Assembly (NCBI RefSeq): GCF_026183895.1
Contig: NZ_JAPFQI010000016.1
Location: 35,040-99,039, forward strand
DNA: 64,000 nucleotides
DNA from: Sabulicella glaciei
GTDB lineage: Bacteria; Pseudomonadota; Alphaproteobacteria; Acetobacterales; Acetobacteraceae
Direction of reading: 5' to 3'
The notes beneath the pieces are model-generated. The model made no database searches. It worked only from the letters and a program-made list of their open reading frames with translations, and had not been told where the DNA came from. This document shows, one piece after another, positions 17,823-26,378 of this stretch. A program made the position numbers and the translations under genes. How positions within the stretch are numbered: position 1 is the stretch's first letter; each line of letters opens with the position of its first letter.

Positions 17823-18599
17823 TTATCGAACTCCACCCAGGGTCTGGGGAAACGGTGCGACGCTGCCTCCCGCCGCCTCGATTGCTCCGCGGATGGTGCG
17901 CGCAAGATCAACCGCACCCGCCGTGTCGCTGTGGATCAGGATGGAATCGACCTGCATGCGCAGAGCCTCGCCGGTGACCGCGACGACGGTCCCGTCGGTC
18001 AGCAGCCGGGCGACCCGCTTGCGCACCGCATCGGCATCCTTGACCATCGAGCCGGGAAGCTTGCGCGAAACAAGCAGGCCCTTCGCGTCATAGGCGCGGT
18101 CGGCGAGGAACTTGGTGAACACGCGGAGCCCCTGTGCCTCGGCGGCGCGCGCGATGGCGGTGCCGGGGGAAGACGAGACGAAGAGTGTCGGGTCGAAGGC
18201 TCGCACGGCGCGGGCCATCGCGTCGGCCATCGACTGGTCGACGGAGATCAGGTTGCCGAGCGCACCGTGGAAGCTCGCATGCGTCATCCGTGCCCCGGCG
18301 GCGCGTGCGATGCCTTCCAGCGCGCCAAGCTGGTAGATGGCGTACTTCTCCATCTCCTTCGGCTCGATCTGCATGAGCCTCCGGCCAAACCCCATCAGGT
18401 CGGGAAAGCCGACATGCGCACCGATGGCGACACCGCGTTCCTTGGCTAGGCGGACCGTGCGGTCCATGATCACGGCATCGCCGGCATGGAAGCCGCATGC
18501 GAGGTTCACTGAGGAGACGATGCCGAGCAGCGTCTCGTCCTCCGCCATGCGCCATGCGCCGAAGCCCTCGGCCATGTCGGAGTTGAGGTCGATCTTCAT
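17823..18599 (-). CDS. pxpA: 5-oxoprolinase subunit A-like (LamB/YcsF family)
   Basis: A 258-residue LamB/YcsF-family protein; with PxpB and PxpC it forms the bacterial ATP-dependent 5-oxoprolinase. Visible hallmarks are the start KIDLNSDMAEGFGAW, VNLACGFHAGDAVIMD near residues 31-46, GAHVGFPDLMGFGRR near 61-75 and FHGALGN near 109. Two departures from the usual sequence stand out: DLNSD replaces DLNCD, and HASFHGALGN replaces KPHGALYN. These could mark a different amide substrate. The start overlaps the upstream stop (ATGA) and it is the last coupled gene of the AccB-AccC-PxpB-PxpC set. Confidence 0.85.
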   Translation of the reverse strand: MKIDLNSDMAEGFGAWRMAEDETLLGIVSSVNLACGFHAGDAVIMDRTVRLAKERGVAIGAHVGFPDLMGFGRRLMQIEPKEMEKYAIYQLGALEGIARAAGARMTHASFHGALGNLISVDQSMADAMARAVRAFDPTLFVSSSPGTAIARAAEAQGLRVFTKFLADRAYDAKGLLVSRKLPGSMVKDADAVRKRVARLLTDGTVVAVTGEALRMQVDSILIHSDTAGAVDLARTIRGAIEAAGGSVAPFPQTLGGVR

Positions 18600-19003
18600 G
18601 GCGTTCTCCCCTCAGGGCTGAATTCGAACAGCTTTGTGCCGAAGCCGACCAGCTTGCCCGGCGCGGCGAGGCAGCGTCCGACGATGCCGTCGCTTGTCGC
18701 CGTGACGGGCTGCAACAACGGGCCGATGCGCAGGAATCCGACGATCTCACCTGCCTGCACGCGCTGGCCCGGCTGGACGGGAGGGGTCGCGCGCCAGGGG
18801 TGGGCCGGCAGGAAGAGGCCCGTCGCGCGCGCATCGATGCTCGCCGGCGCGGCGCTTGGCTGGGGCGCGAGGTTTCCGGTTTCGGCAGGCGCTGGGGCAC
18901 CGAGCCTCAGCCGCAGCTTTGCCCGCGGAGAGGCCAGTTCGAGGGAGTCGAGGCCCGCGGCTTTGAGCCAAGCCGTGATCTGTCCGATCTCCTCTGCGGT
19001 CAT
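18596..19003 (-). CDS. Biotinyl-domain-like protein lacking the biotin lysine
   Basis: A 135-residue protein with the layout of a biotin carboxyl carrier protein: an N-terminal helix (MTAEEIGQITAWLKAAGLDS), a Pro/Ala linker, then a biotinyl/lipoyl barrel (VQPGQRVQAGEIVGFLRIG, then TATSDGIVGRCLAAPGKLV). Where carriers have EAMK, this one reads RIGPLLQ, so there is no lysine to biotinylate. The genuine carrier in the same operon (22035-22484) keeps EAMK. Both ends are in ATGA overlaps with pxpC and pxpA, so it is kept in strict coupling. It may be a structural or docking subunit; the function is inference. Confidence 0.75.
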   Translation of the reverse strand: MTAEEIGQITAWLKAAGLDSLELASPRAKLRLRLGAPAPAETGNLAPQPSAAPASIDARATGLFLPAHPWRATPPVQPGQRVQAGEIVGFLRIGPLLQPVTATSDGIVGRCLAAPGKLVGFGTKLFEFSPEGRTP

Positions 19004-20007
19004 GGCGCGCGGCCCGAGCTGCAGAGGGACCGGTACTGTTCCGCCAAACGGCGGAGCGCGGCGATCCAGGCGTCACCCTGCCGCAGCGCGTCGAGGGCGG
19101 CGCGGTAGGTAACCGGGACGAAGCGCAGCCGGCTGCCGAGCGGTGCCTGTGCCAGCCGCCAGAGATCCGCCTCGATCACCGTCCCGATCTTTGGATAACC
19201 GCCCGCGGTGTGCGCGTCGCTGAGCTGGATGATGGGTTCGCCGGAGGGTGGGACCTGAACAACGCCTGGCACGATGCCATGTGAGCGCATCTCGATGCGC
19301 TGCGCGAATTCGAGCGGCTGGCCGGCAAGGCGGAAGCCCGCACGGTTGCTCTGGCCGGTGATCTTCCACGCCGTGTCCCAGAAGCGCCGTTGCGATTCCT
19401 CCGTGAAGAGGCCGTACTCGCCGGCAGGCAGGACGCGGACGGAAGTCGTGTTCGGTTGCAGGTCGAAGTGAGCCCAGTCGGCGGGGAAGGCTGTCTCCGG
19501 TGGCTCGGCGCCAAAGCCCGGCGCCATCACCGTTGCGTCGGCAGTCGCGCCGGCCGGCAGCAGATCGCCCGATTGCAGCCACCGCCCCTCATGCCCGCCG
19601 AATGATCCGCGGAACTGGGTGCTGCGCGAGCCGAGCACGGACGGCACGTCGATCCCGCCCGCGACGGTGAGGTAGGCGCGGCTCCCTCGTCGCGGTGCGG
19701 AAAGCGTCAACTCGGCCCCCTCTCTCGCGGGAGCGGCCCACCAGGGTGGAAGCGGCAGGCCATCCAGCGTGGCGGCACAATCCGCGCCGGTCAGCGCGAA
19801 GGCCCGTGCGGTTCGGAAGCGGATGCGGCAGGGAAAGGCCTGGATCTCGATGCAGGCCAGATTCTCCGCGTTGCCGAGCAACGCATTGCCCGTCCTGAGG
19901 GCGAGCTGGTCCATCACGCCGGAACAGCTCACGCCATAGCGCAGATAGGGCGCGCGCCCGAGATCCTGCACGGAGGAGAGCGGCGCGGTGTCGAGGATCT
20001 CGATCAC
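19000..20007 (-). CDS. pxpC: 5-oxoprolinase/urea carboxylase subunit C (KipA, AHS2 domain)
   Basis: A 335-residue biotin-dependent carboxyltransferase-type subunit. The family opening [20 protein letters not shown], then YGVSCSGVMDQLALRTGNAL, the AYLTVAGGIDVP segment and VPPSGEPIIQLSDAHTAGGY are all present. This is the AHS2 half of the allophanate-hydrolase-2/urea carboxylase fold and partners PxpB (AHS1). The start is GTG in a GTGA overlap with pxpB. Length is normal. It may act as 5-oxoprolinase, or as carboxyltransferase with the AccBC subunits encoded upstream. Confidence 0.88.
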   Translation of the reverse strand: MIEILDTAPLSSVQDLGRAPYLRYGVSCSGVMDQLALRTGNALLGNAENLACIEIQAFPCRIRFRTARAFALTGADCAATLDGLPLPPWWAAPAREGAELTLSAPRRGSRAYLTVAGGIDVPSVLGSRSTQFRGSFGGHEGRWLQSGDLLPAGATADATVMAPGFGAEPPETAFPADWAHFDLQPNTTSVRVLPAGEYGLFTEESQRRFWDTAWKITGQSNRAGFRLAGQPLEFAQRIEMRSHGIVPGVVQVPPSGEPIIQLSDAHTAGGYPKIGTVIEADLWRLAQAPLGSRLRFVPVTYRAALDALRQGDAWIAALRRLAEQYRSLCSSGRAP

Positions 20008-20675
20008 AGGATCACCCGCTCGGCGTGGAAGCGCACGGTGTCACCGGGGGCGAGCAGCGCCGGTGGATCGCGCTGGGCGTCGAAGACCGGGATGCTGGCG
20101 CGGCCGATGCAGTTCCAGCCACTCGGCCCCGGCGTGCCGCCCAATCCGGCCTGCAGGCCTCCGATCGAGGTGGACCCTGCCTCCAGGCGCAGCCGCGGGA
20201 TCTTTCGCCGCGGCATGGCGATGCGCGGGTCGAGCCCGCCGAGATAGGCATTGCCCGGATGGCTGCCGATAGCGAAGACGATCAGGCGGCTTTCGGCGTG
20301 CAGCCGCACGACCTCCTCCGGGGGCAGCTCTGCGTGGGCCGCAAGGTCGAGCAGGTCCGGCCCGTATTCGCCGCCGTAGATGACCGGCACATCGACCACA
20401 CGGCCTTCGGTCTGATCCGGCTCGGCGGCCTCCCAAGCGGCAAGCAGCGCGTCCTCGAGGCGTTCGGGCTCCTCGGGCGGCGTGACAAAAGTGAGCATCA
20501 CGTTCGTCATGCAGGGGGCGGCTTCCTGCACGCCCGGCCAAGCGGAGACCATGCGGGCCAGCGTCCAAATGCGCCGCTGCGTGGCGAGGCTGAAAGCGCC
20601 CGGGGCCTCGAACAGCATCGCGCTCGTCCCGAGCATGCTGACATTTGGGCGCGTGAGGTGGTTGTCAACCAGCAT
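20004..20675 (-). CDS. pxpB: 5-oxoprolinase/urea carboxylase subunit B (KipI, AHS1 domain)
   Basis: A 223-residue AHS1-family subunit. The hallmark [20 protein letters not shown] near residues 140-159 matches the family's GFxPGFxYLGGL-pRR motif, and [16 protein letters not shown] follows. The start is the ATG at 20675, with AGGAGG 5 bases upstream; the frame stays open to 20783 inside accC but lacks such a site. It overlaps accC by 11 bases and pxpC by 4. It forms the heterodimer with PxpC. Confidence 0.87.
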   Translation of the reverse strand: MLVDNHLTRPNVSMLGTSAMLFEAPGAFSLATQRRIWTLARMVSAWPGVQEAAPCMTNVMLTFVTPPEEPERLEDALLAAWEAAEPDQTEGRVVDVPVIYGGEYGPDLLDLAAHAELPPEEVVRLHAESRLIVFAIGSHPGNAYLGGLDPRIAMPRRKIPRLRLEAGSTSIGGLQAGLGGTPGPSGWNCIGRASIPVFDAQRDPPALLAPGDTVRFHAERVIL

Positions 20676-22038
20676 CCGTGCCTCCTGCGGTACGCTCGTT
20701 GAGCCAGCGTTCGAGATGATGGATATCCGCCGCGCCGGCGCGGAAGCGCGCATCCCGCATGATGGCAGCGCAGAGCGGGGCATTGGTGGCGATGCCCTCC
20801 ACCCGCAACTCGGTCAGTGCCGAGGACATGCGCGCGATCGCCTGCTCTCGCGTCGCGCCGTGTGCGATCACCTTGGCGATCAGGGAGTCATACTGGGACG
20901 GGACCGTGTAGCCCGCCGCGATATGCGTATCGACGCGTAGCCCCGGCCCGCCAGGCAGGGAGAGCGCGGTGATGCGTCCTGGCGAGGGAGTGAAGCTGAA
21001 GGGATCCTCGGCGTTGATGCGGCATTCGATGGCATGGCCGCGCGGGGCGACGTCGGGCTGGGCGAAGCCCAGCGTCTCGCCCTGCGCGATGCGGATCTGC
21101 TCGCGGACGATGTCGATGCCCGTGACCATCTCGGTGACCGGATGCTCGACCTGCACGCGGGTGTTCATCTCGATGAAGTAGAAGGCGCCGTCTTCGTAGA
21201 GGAACTCGAAGGTGCCTACACCACGATACCCGATGTGCCGGCAGGCCGCGACGCAACGTTCCGCGACGCCGCGCAGAACATCCGGCACAATGCCGGGGGC
21301 AGGGGCCTCCTCGACAACCTTCTGGTGCCGCCGCTGCATGGAGCAGTCACGCTCGCCCAGCCAGACCGAGTTGCCATGCATGTCGCAGAGCACCTGGATC
21401 TCGACATGCCGCGGAGCTTCGAGAAACTTCTCCATGTAGAGGTCGGCGCGGCCAAAGGCGCGGCCCGCCTCGCTCCGCGTGACGGCGACAGCTTCGGCCA
21501 ACGCGTCAGGGATCCTCACGACGCGCATGCCACGCCCGCCGCCACCGCCCACGGCCTTCACGATCACCGGGTAGCCGATCCGCGCGGCGATGCGCTCGAT
21601 CTCGGCTGCATCCTCCGGCAGCGGTTGGTCGGGGCCGGGCACGCAAGGAACGCCGGCCTCGATCATGGTGCGCTTGGCGGCGATCTTGTCGCCCATGGTG
21701 CGGATCGATTCCGCGGTGGGGCCGATGAAAACCATACCCGCATCCTCGGCCACCTGCGCGAAGCTGGCGTTCTCGCTGAGGAAGCCGTAGCCCGGATGGA
21801 CCGCGCCAGCATTGCAGGCCTCGGCGGCGAGCAGGAGCGCGGGGATGTTGAGGTAGCTGTCGCGCGAGGGGGCCGCGCCGATGCAGATCGCTTCATCGGC
21901 CAGCGCAAGCCAGGGCGCGCCGCGGTCGGCGGCCGAATGGGCGGCGATGCTGCGCAGGCCCAGTTCGCGGCAGGCACGGATGATACGCAGCGCCACCTCG
22001 CCGCGATTGGCGACAAGGACGGTGTCGAAGCGCATCAT
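20665..22038 (-). CDS. accC: Biotin carboxylase (AccC-like)
   Basis: A 457-residue ATP-grasp enzyme that carboxylates biotin on a carrier protein using bicarbonate. The N-terminal [20 protein letters not shown], the glycine-rich ATP loop [13 protein letters not shown] near residue 160, the metal-binding [16 protein letters not shown] near 285-300, and the C-terminal [13 protein letters not shown] are all intact. Two in-frame ATGs (22038, 22035) overlap the accB stop. Because the gene sits in a pxp operon and no accA/accD is seen, it probably serves this operon's own carboxylase rather than fatty-acid synthesis. Confidence 0.92.
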   Translation of the reverse strand: MMRFDTVLVANRGEVALRIIRACRELGLRSIAAHSAADRGAPWLALADEAICIGAAPSRDSYLNIPALLLAAEACNAGAVHPGYGFLSENASFAQVAEDAGMVFIGPTAESIRTMGDKIAAKRTMIEAGVPCVPGPDQPLPEDAAEIERIAARIGYPVIVKAVGGGGGRGMRVVRIPDALAEAVAVTRSEAGRAFGRADLYMEKFLEAPRHVEIQVLCDMHGNSVWLGERDCSMQRRHQKVVEEAPAPGIVPDVLRGVAERCVAACRHIGYRGVGTFEFLYEDGAFYFIEMNTRVQVEHPVTEMVTGIDIVREQIRIAQGETLGFAQPDVAPRGHAIECRINAEDPFSFTPSPGRITALSLPGGPGLRVDTHIAAGYTVPSQYDSLIAKVIAHGATREQAIARMSSALTELRVEGIATNAPLCAAIMRDARFRAGAADIHHLERWLNERTAGGTDAG

Positions 22039-22484
22039 GCCCGCAGCCGGAACAGGATCTGGCCGGCTTCAATTTCGTCTCCGGCCTCGGCGAGGATGGC
22101 TTGGACCACCCCGGCGGACGGGGCGGTGAGCGAAGTGAAGACTTTCATGGCCTCGATCAGGCAGAGGGTCTGGCCAGCTTCGACCGTCGTGCCGACCGTG
22201 ACGAAGGGCGGCGAACCCGGGTCGGGCGTGAGGTGGAAGACCCCGAAAGAGGGTGCGCGCACCTCGTTGTCGCGCGTGCTGGAAGGGGTGGGTTCGGCTG
22301 AGGGTGCCACGAACGGCATCGCGGCGGGCTTCGGAGAGGGCTGCTCTGCATCCGCACGCCCCGCGGGCGGGAAGTGAGGCCCGCGGCCGATCTTGAGGGT
22401 GGTGTCGCCCTCAGTCAGTTCGAGTTCGGTGACGCCTGAACGCGAAACCAGATCGATGAGCGCTTTGATCTTCGCAAGATCCAT
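22035..22484 (-). CDS. accB: Biotin carboxyl carrier protein (AccB-like)
   Basis: A 149-residue carrier. The N-terminal helix ([20 protein letters not shown]) and a Pro/Ala-rich linker (about 45-80) lead to a C-terminal biotinyl domain with the biotinylation motif LIEAMKVF, lysine near residue 112, flanked by [10 protein letters not shown] and APSAGVV. It is the first gene of the minus-strand operon AccB-AccC-PxpB-PxpC-carrier-like-PxpA. It carries carboxyl-biotin from AccC, probably to the PxpBC-type carboxyltransferase. Confidence 0.9.
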   Translation of the reverse strand: MDLAKIKALIDLVSRSGVTELELTEGDTTLKIGRGPHFPPAGRADAEQPSPKPAAMPFVAPSAEPTPSSTRDNEVRAPSFGVFHLTPDPGSPPFVTVGTTVEAGQTLCLIEAMKVFTSLTAPSAGVVQAILAEAGDEIEAGQILFRLRA

Positions 22485-22632
22485 TCAGTGAGTCCTCAAG
22501 CGGCGCGCACGCAGAAGCCGCGACGGCAAACGGGGCCGCGACGTCCGAGGATCATACCGTTACTCGAAACGGCATCCCATGCAATGAAATTATCGCTGCT
22601 AGGCCGCCGGGTGGACATCCCCCGGGCGCGGC

Positions 22633-22662
22633 TTGACGAAGTTTCGTTTATCGGAATCTAAT
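22633..22662 (+). promoter_or_regulatory. Putative sigma70-type promoter
   Basis: TTGACG (22633-22638) and TCTAAT (22657-22662) are separated by 18 bases, close to the sigma70 consensus TTGACA-N17-TATAAT. The patch is AT-richer than its surroundings and points toward the PEP-mutase-family gene at 22914. The rest of the 22485-22913 gap shows no gene I can support. Confidence 0.45.
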
Positions 22663-22913
22663 TGCGTCCCATGAAATCGTATCCGGCCTATGGGCCCGCG
22701 CCGCCGCAGGCACGGGCGGTCAAGTGATGGAACATTTCGATGCCAACGGCGGCGGCGCGAGCGATGCTCGGCTGCTTTGCCGTGACTGCCGCCCGAGCCG
22801 CCGACGGGCCAGAGTGGTGTCTCAGGTGCCAACAGGATGAGATCCTGCGCGTGCGTGACATGCGCCGAAGAAAACTGCCGCTTCCGACAATCAACCATGG
22901 AATGGACCGTGCC

Positions 22914-23777
22914 ATGACCCCACCCGACCGCTTCCGCACGCTTCTTGCCAAGCCTGGCTTCATCGTCATGCCAGCTGTTTGGGATGGGCTGACGGCGAAG
23001 CTCACCCTTGAAGCCGGGTTCCAGACGGCGTTCCTGTCCGGATCCTGTGTTGCGGCAAGCCGCCTCGGTGGGCCCGACCTCGACCTGATCTCCTTCGCCG
23101 AGATGCTCAACAGCCTGGAGATGGTTCGCGGGGCCGCGCCGGATCTGCTGGTCCTCGCCGATGGCGACCATGGCTACGGCAACGCCATGAACGTGCAGCG
23201 CACCGTGCGCGCCTATGGCCGTGCCGGCGCCGCTGCCGTGCTGATCGAGGACAAGATCACGCCGCGTGCCCTGACGTCCGCGGGCAAGCCATGCCTGCCG
23301 CGCGAGGAGATGCGGATGAAGGTCCGTGCGGCAGTCGAGGCGGCCAGGGAGAGCGGCATCCTGGTGATGGCGAGGACCGATTGCCGCCCCACCGCCGGCA
23401 TCGACGAAGCCGTGGCGCGCATCGAGATGTATGTCGAGGAGGGCGCCGACCTCCTGTTCCTCGACAGCCCGAAGGATGAGGAGGAGGTGCGCCGCGCCGT
23501 CGCCGCGTCGAAGGGCAAGCCGCATTTCGCCGTGCTGTCCCCGGGCGCCCCGCGCGAGACACCCACCCAGGCGCGCGCGGCAGAACTGGGTCTGAAGATC
23601 GGCACCTTCCCGACCGGCACGCTCTCCCCCGCCATGGCGGGCATGAAGGCGGGTTTGGCGGCGCTGGCGGCCGGCCACTCGGAGGCAGGTAGCGCTCTCT
23701 CGCCTCAAGAGTTCCGCGCGACACTGGGCTACGGTGCCTACGAAGCTGCCGCGAAGCCCTTTGTCTTGCCAGCTTAA
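22914..23777 (+). CDS. Isocitrate lyase/PEP mutase family protein (oxaloacetate decarboxylase-like)
   Basis: A 287-residue TIM-barrel lyase of the PEP mutase/isocitrate lyase superfamily, which makes or breaks C-C or P-C bonds next to a 2-oxo acid. The metal and substrate motifs ADGDHGYGNAMNV near residue 82, AAVLIEDKITPR near 110 and VMARTDCRPT near 150 are clear. I start at the ATG at 22914 because MTPPDRFRTLLAKPGFIVMP is the normal N-terminus; ATG 22902 and the ORF start at 22740 are alternatives, and no ribosome site is decisive. It stands alone, divergent from accB, with a putative promoter 250 bases upstream. Confidence 0.83.
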   Translation: MTPPDRFRTLLAKPGFIVMPAVWDGLTAKLTLEAGFQTAFLSGSCVAASRLGGPDLDLISFAEMLNSLEMVRGAAPDLLVLADGDHGYGNAMNVQRTVRAYGRAGAAAVLIEDKITPRALTSAGKPCLPREEMRMKVRAAVEAARESGILVMARTDCRPTAGIDEAVARIEMYVEEGADLLFLDSPKDEEEVRRAVAASKGKPHFAVLSPGAPRETPTQARAAELGLKIGTFPTGTLSPAMAGMKAGLAALAAGHSEAGSALSPQEFRATLGYGAYEAAAKPFVLPA

Positions 23778-24053
23778 AGTTCACGCCGCGTGCGGCAGCG
23801 CCGGGCAACCTACGCTGCCCCCGCGAAGGCGGACCCGCCGTCACTGCCCGCAGGTGGTGGTTCGGCAGGGAGGAGCCGCTTCTTCTGAATTTGCTCCGGG
23901 CGCATTCCTCACCCGCGCCCGGTCGCCGGGCCCTTGGCCGAATGATGCAGTTGAAGGGCGCGTCGAGACTTGCAGTGGCCGCACATCAGCAGGCGCGCGC
24001 CAACATCCCGTCGTCACCAAACGCGAAAGACGAGACACCCGAGCGGTTTGCCC

Positions 24054-24818
24054 TCACCAGCCAAGACGGTGGCGGCTGAACACGCGACGTGTCAGGGCAC
24101 GGAAGCCAAAGTCGGCGGCTATTCCCAGGACCGCGATCCCGAGGATGCCCACGAACATGCCCTCGGTTGAGAGCTGGATGCGGCTGTTCAGGATGAGGTG
24201 ACCCAGCCCCTCGTTCGACGCGAGCATCTCCGCCACGATCAGCGTCTGGAAGGAGTTCCCCATGCCGATGCGCATCCCGCCGACGATCCAGGGCACCGTC
24301 GCGGGAAGCCGCACGTGCCAGAAGGCCCGCCAGGGACCCGCGCCGAACACCCGGGCGGCGCGCATGCGGTCGCGGAGCGGCTCGGCGAAGCCAGCCAGCG
24401 TATTCAGCAGCACCATGAAGGTCGTGGTGTAGGTGATGAGCACCCACTTCCCCATCTCCCCGATGCCGAACCAGATCAAGACGGGGGTGAGCCAAGCGAT
24501 CGGAGGAATGAAGCGGAAGAACTGCACGATGGGCTCGAATGCGCGGCGGACGGGCTCCAGGGCGCCGAACAGGAGGCCCAGGACGGCACCGAGCAGGCTA
24601 CCCGCCAGGAAGCCGACAAGGATCCGCGAGGCGCTCATCGCGACGTCGAGGACCAGCAGGCCCGACAGCGTGCGTGTCCACGTCTCGCCGAGGATCACGC
24701 TGGGGGCCGGCAGGACAGCTGGGATGAAGATCGTCCGCCCAGCGATCTCCCAGGCTGTCAGCAGGGCGATCACGGCGAACGCGCTGCGGAGCAGCGACTG
24801 TCGGGAGGCCGTCGTCAT
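24054..24818 (-). CDS. ABC transporter permease (SsuC/TauC/NrtB type)
   Basis: A 254-residue inner-membrane permease of the nitrate/sulfonate/taurine family with about six transmembrane segments. The coupling loop that contacts the ATPase reads AARVFGAGPWRAFWHVRLPATVPWI near residues 155-179. The start is the ATG at 24818 in an ATGA overlap with the preceding permease. Two different permeases in one operon suggest a heterodimeric channel, unusual for this family, which commonly uses one. The 276-base convergent gap before it (23778-24053) shows nothing I can support. Confidence 0.87.
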   Translation of the reverse strand: MTTASRQSLLRSAFAVIALLTAWEIAGRTIFIPAVLPAPSVILGETWTRTLSGLLVLDVAMSASRILVGFLAGSLLGAVLGLLFGALEPVRRAFEPIVQFFRFIPPIAWLTPVLIWFGIGEMGKWVLITYTTTFMVLLNTLAGFAEPLRDRMRAARVFGAGPWRAFWHVRLPATVPWIVGGMRIGMGNSFQTLIVAEMLASNEGLGHLILNSRIQLSTEGMFVGILGIAVLGIAADFGFRALTRRVFSRHRLGW

Positions 24819-25588
24819 GCCGCGGCTGGCCTGAAGCGGCGAAAGAGGAGCGATGTGAGCAGGACCATGAGCACGTCGGCCAAGAGGCCCAGGACGCCAA
24901 GCGTGATCATGCCGACGAAGATCGCATCGACCTCCATCCACTGGCGCGAGTTGAAGATCAGAAACCCGAGCCCTTCGCGCGCCGCGACCATCTCGGCGGC
25001 GATGATCGTCATGAAGGAGTTCATCATCGCGAGCCGGGCGCCGGCGAGGATGTGGGGCAAGGTGGCAGGCAAGGTCACATGGAGGAACAGGCGCCAGCCC
25101 CTGGCGCCAAAGACGCGGGCCGCGCGCAGCTTGTTGGGATGGACGGTCATCACGCCGATCATGGCACTTACGAGCACCACGAAGGTCGTGGTGTAGACGA
25201 TCAGGACGATTTTCGAGGTCTCGCCGAGCCCAAACCAGATCATCACGGCCGAGATCCACGCGATCGGTCCGATGAAACGGAGTGTGTGGACGAAGGGACC
25301 AAGGAAATCGGCGACCGGCCGCGACAAGCCCATCATCAGGCCAAGGACCGTGCCGAGCACGCATCCGACAGCGAAACCCACCCCGATGCGCCAGAGGCTG
25401 ATGGCGATGTCGCTCTGCAGCTGACCTTCGCCGATCAGCTGCACCGCCTTGTCCCAAGTGGCAAATGGCGTCGGGAAGAGCACCGGCACGTCGTAGGCCC
25501 TCGCGGCGGCATCCCAGAGCATGATCAAGCCGATGAAGGGCAGGACACGCAGCGCAAGCCAGGCAAGATGACGGCTGGCGCTGCTCAC
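24815..25588 (-). CDS. ABC transporter permease (SsuC/TauC/NrtB type)
   Basis: A 257-residue membrane permease related to its neighbour at 24054. It has hydrophobic segments throughout and the coupling motif AARVFGARGWRLFLHVTLPATLPHI near residue 158. The start is GTG at 25588 in a GTGA overlap with the ATPase stop. With the second permease, the ATPase and the receptor it forms one transporter encoded by the minus-strand operon that begins with the SDR gene at 28170. Confidence 0.87.
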   Translation of the reverse strand: MSSASRHLAWLALRVLPFIGLIMLWDAAARAYDVPVLFPTPFATWDKAVQLIGEGQLQSDIAISLWRIGVGFAVGCVLGTVLGLMMGLSRPVADFLGPFVHTLRFIGPIAWISAVMIWFGLGETSKIVLIVYTTTFVVLVSAMIGVMTVHPNKLRAARVFGARGWRLFLHVTLPATLPHILAGARLAMMNSFMTIIAAEMVAAREGLGFLIFNSRQWMEVDAIFVGMITLGVLGLLADVLMVLLTSLLFRRFRPAAA

Positions 25589-26373
25589 GCGGCAGCCTCG
25601 CGGGTGACAACCTTCCTCACTTCCTCACCGAGGACGCGCTGGATGCGGTCATAGGCCGCCGCGAACTCGACGCTGCCGCGGTTGCGGGGGCGAGGGAGGT
25701 CGAGTGCGAACTCGTCTTTCACTGCGCTGCCCGGACCGGCGCGCATCACGCCGATGCGGTCCGCGAGGATGATGGCTTCGGCGATGTCATGGGTGATGAA
25801 CAGGACGGTCGCACCGGAGCCATTGCAGATCGAGACAAGCTCATCCTGCAGGATCGTCCTTGTCTGCGCGTCCAGCGCGCCGAAGGGCTCGTCCATGAGA
25901 AGGACGGGCGCATCGCAGACGAGGGCGCGCGCGATCTGGATGCGCTGCTTCATGCCGCCCGAGAGCTGGTGTGGGAATTTCTGCCCGTGATTCGCGAGGC
26001 CGACCCGCGAGAGCCAGGTCGCGGCCCGCCTCCGCCGCTCGGCCGCGCCGACGCCAGTCATGCGCAGCGGGAACTCGACATTCTCCTGCGCCGTCAGCCA
26101 GGGATAAAGGCTGTCGTCGCCCTGGAAGATCACGACCCGGTCCATGCCAGGCTCCCCGATGGCATGGCCCTCCATGACGATCGTGCCCGCGCTCGGCCGC
26201 TCGAAGCCTGCGAGCAGGTTCAGCGCCGTGGTCTTCCCGCAGCCCGAGGGGCCCAGAAGGACGTAGAACTCGCCCTGTGCGAGTTCTAGTTCGAGGCCCT
26301 TCAGGATGGAGACAGCAGAAGACCCGGCAGGGCCGTAGTGGAAGTCGACCCCGGAGAAGCGGATGAAGCCCAT
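25585..26373 (-). CDS. ABC transporter ATP-binding protein (SsuB/TauB/NrtD type)
   Basis: A 262-residue ATPase that powers the paired permeases. Walker A (LLGPSGCGKTTALN, near residue 40), Q-loop region (VIFQGDDSLYPWL), signature LSGGMKQR near 137, Walker B VLLMDEPFGALD and the switch histidine (FITHDIAEA) are all intact. The ATG at 26373 is 5 bases after the receptor gene ends. Its length and C-terminal LPRPRNR segment match the nitrate/taurine subfamily. Confidence 0.92.
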   Translation of the reverse strand: MGFIRFSGVDFHYGPAGSSAVSILKGLELELAQGEFYVLLGPSGCGKTTALNLLAGFERPSAGTIVMEGHAIGEPGMDRVVIFQGDDSLYPWLTAQENVEFPLRMTGVGAAERRRRAATWLSRVGLANHGQKFPHQLSGGMKQRIQIARALVCDAPVLLMDEPFGALDAQTRTILQDELVSICNGSGATVLFITHDIAEAIILADRIGVMRAGPGSAVKDEFALDLPRPRNRGSVEFAAAYDRIQRVLGEEVRKVVTREAAA

Positions 26374-26378
26374 GCGGG

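Noticed and set aside
22599..23708. 369-residue minus-strand frame opposite the PEP-mutase-family gene
   Set aside because: No domain or ribosome site; the + strand gene has clear catalytic motifs.
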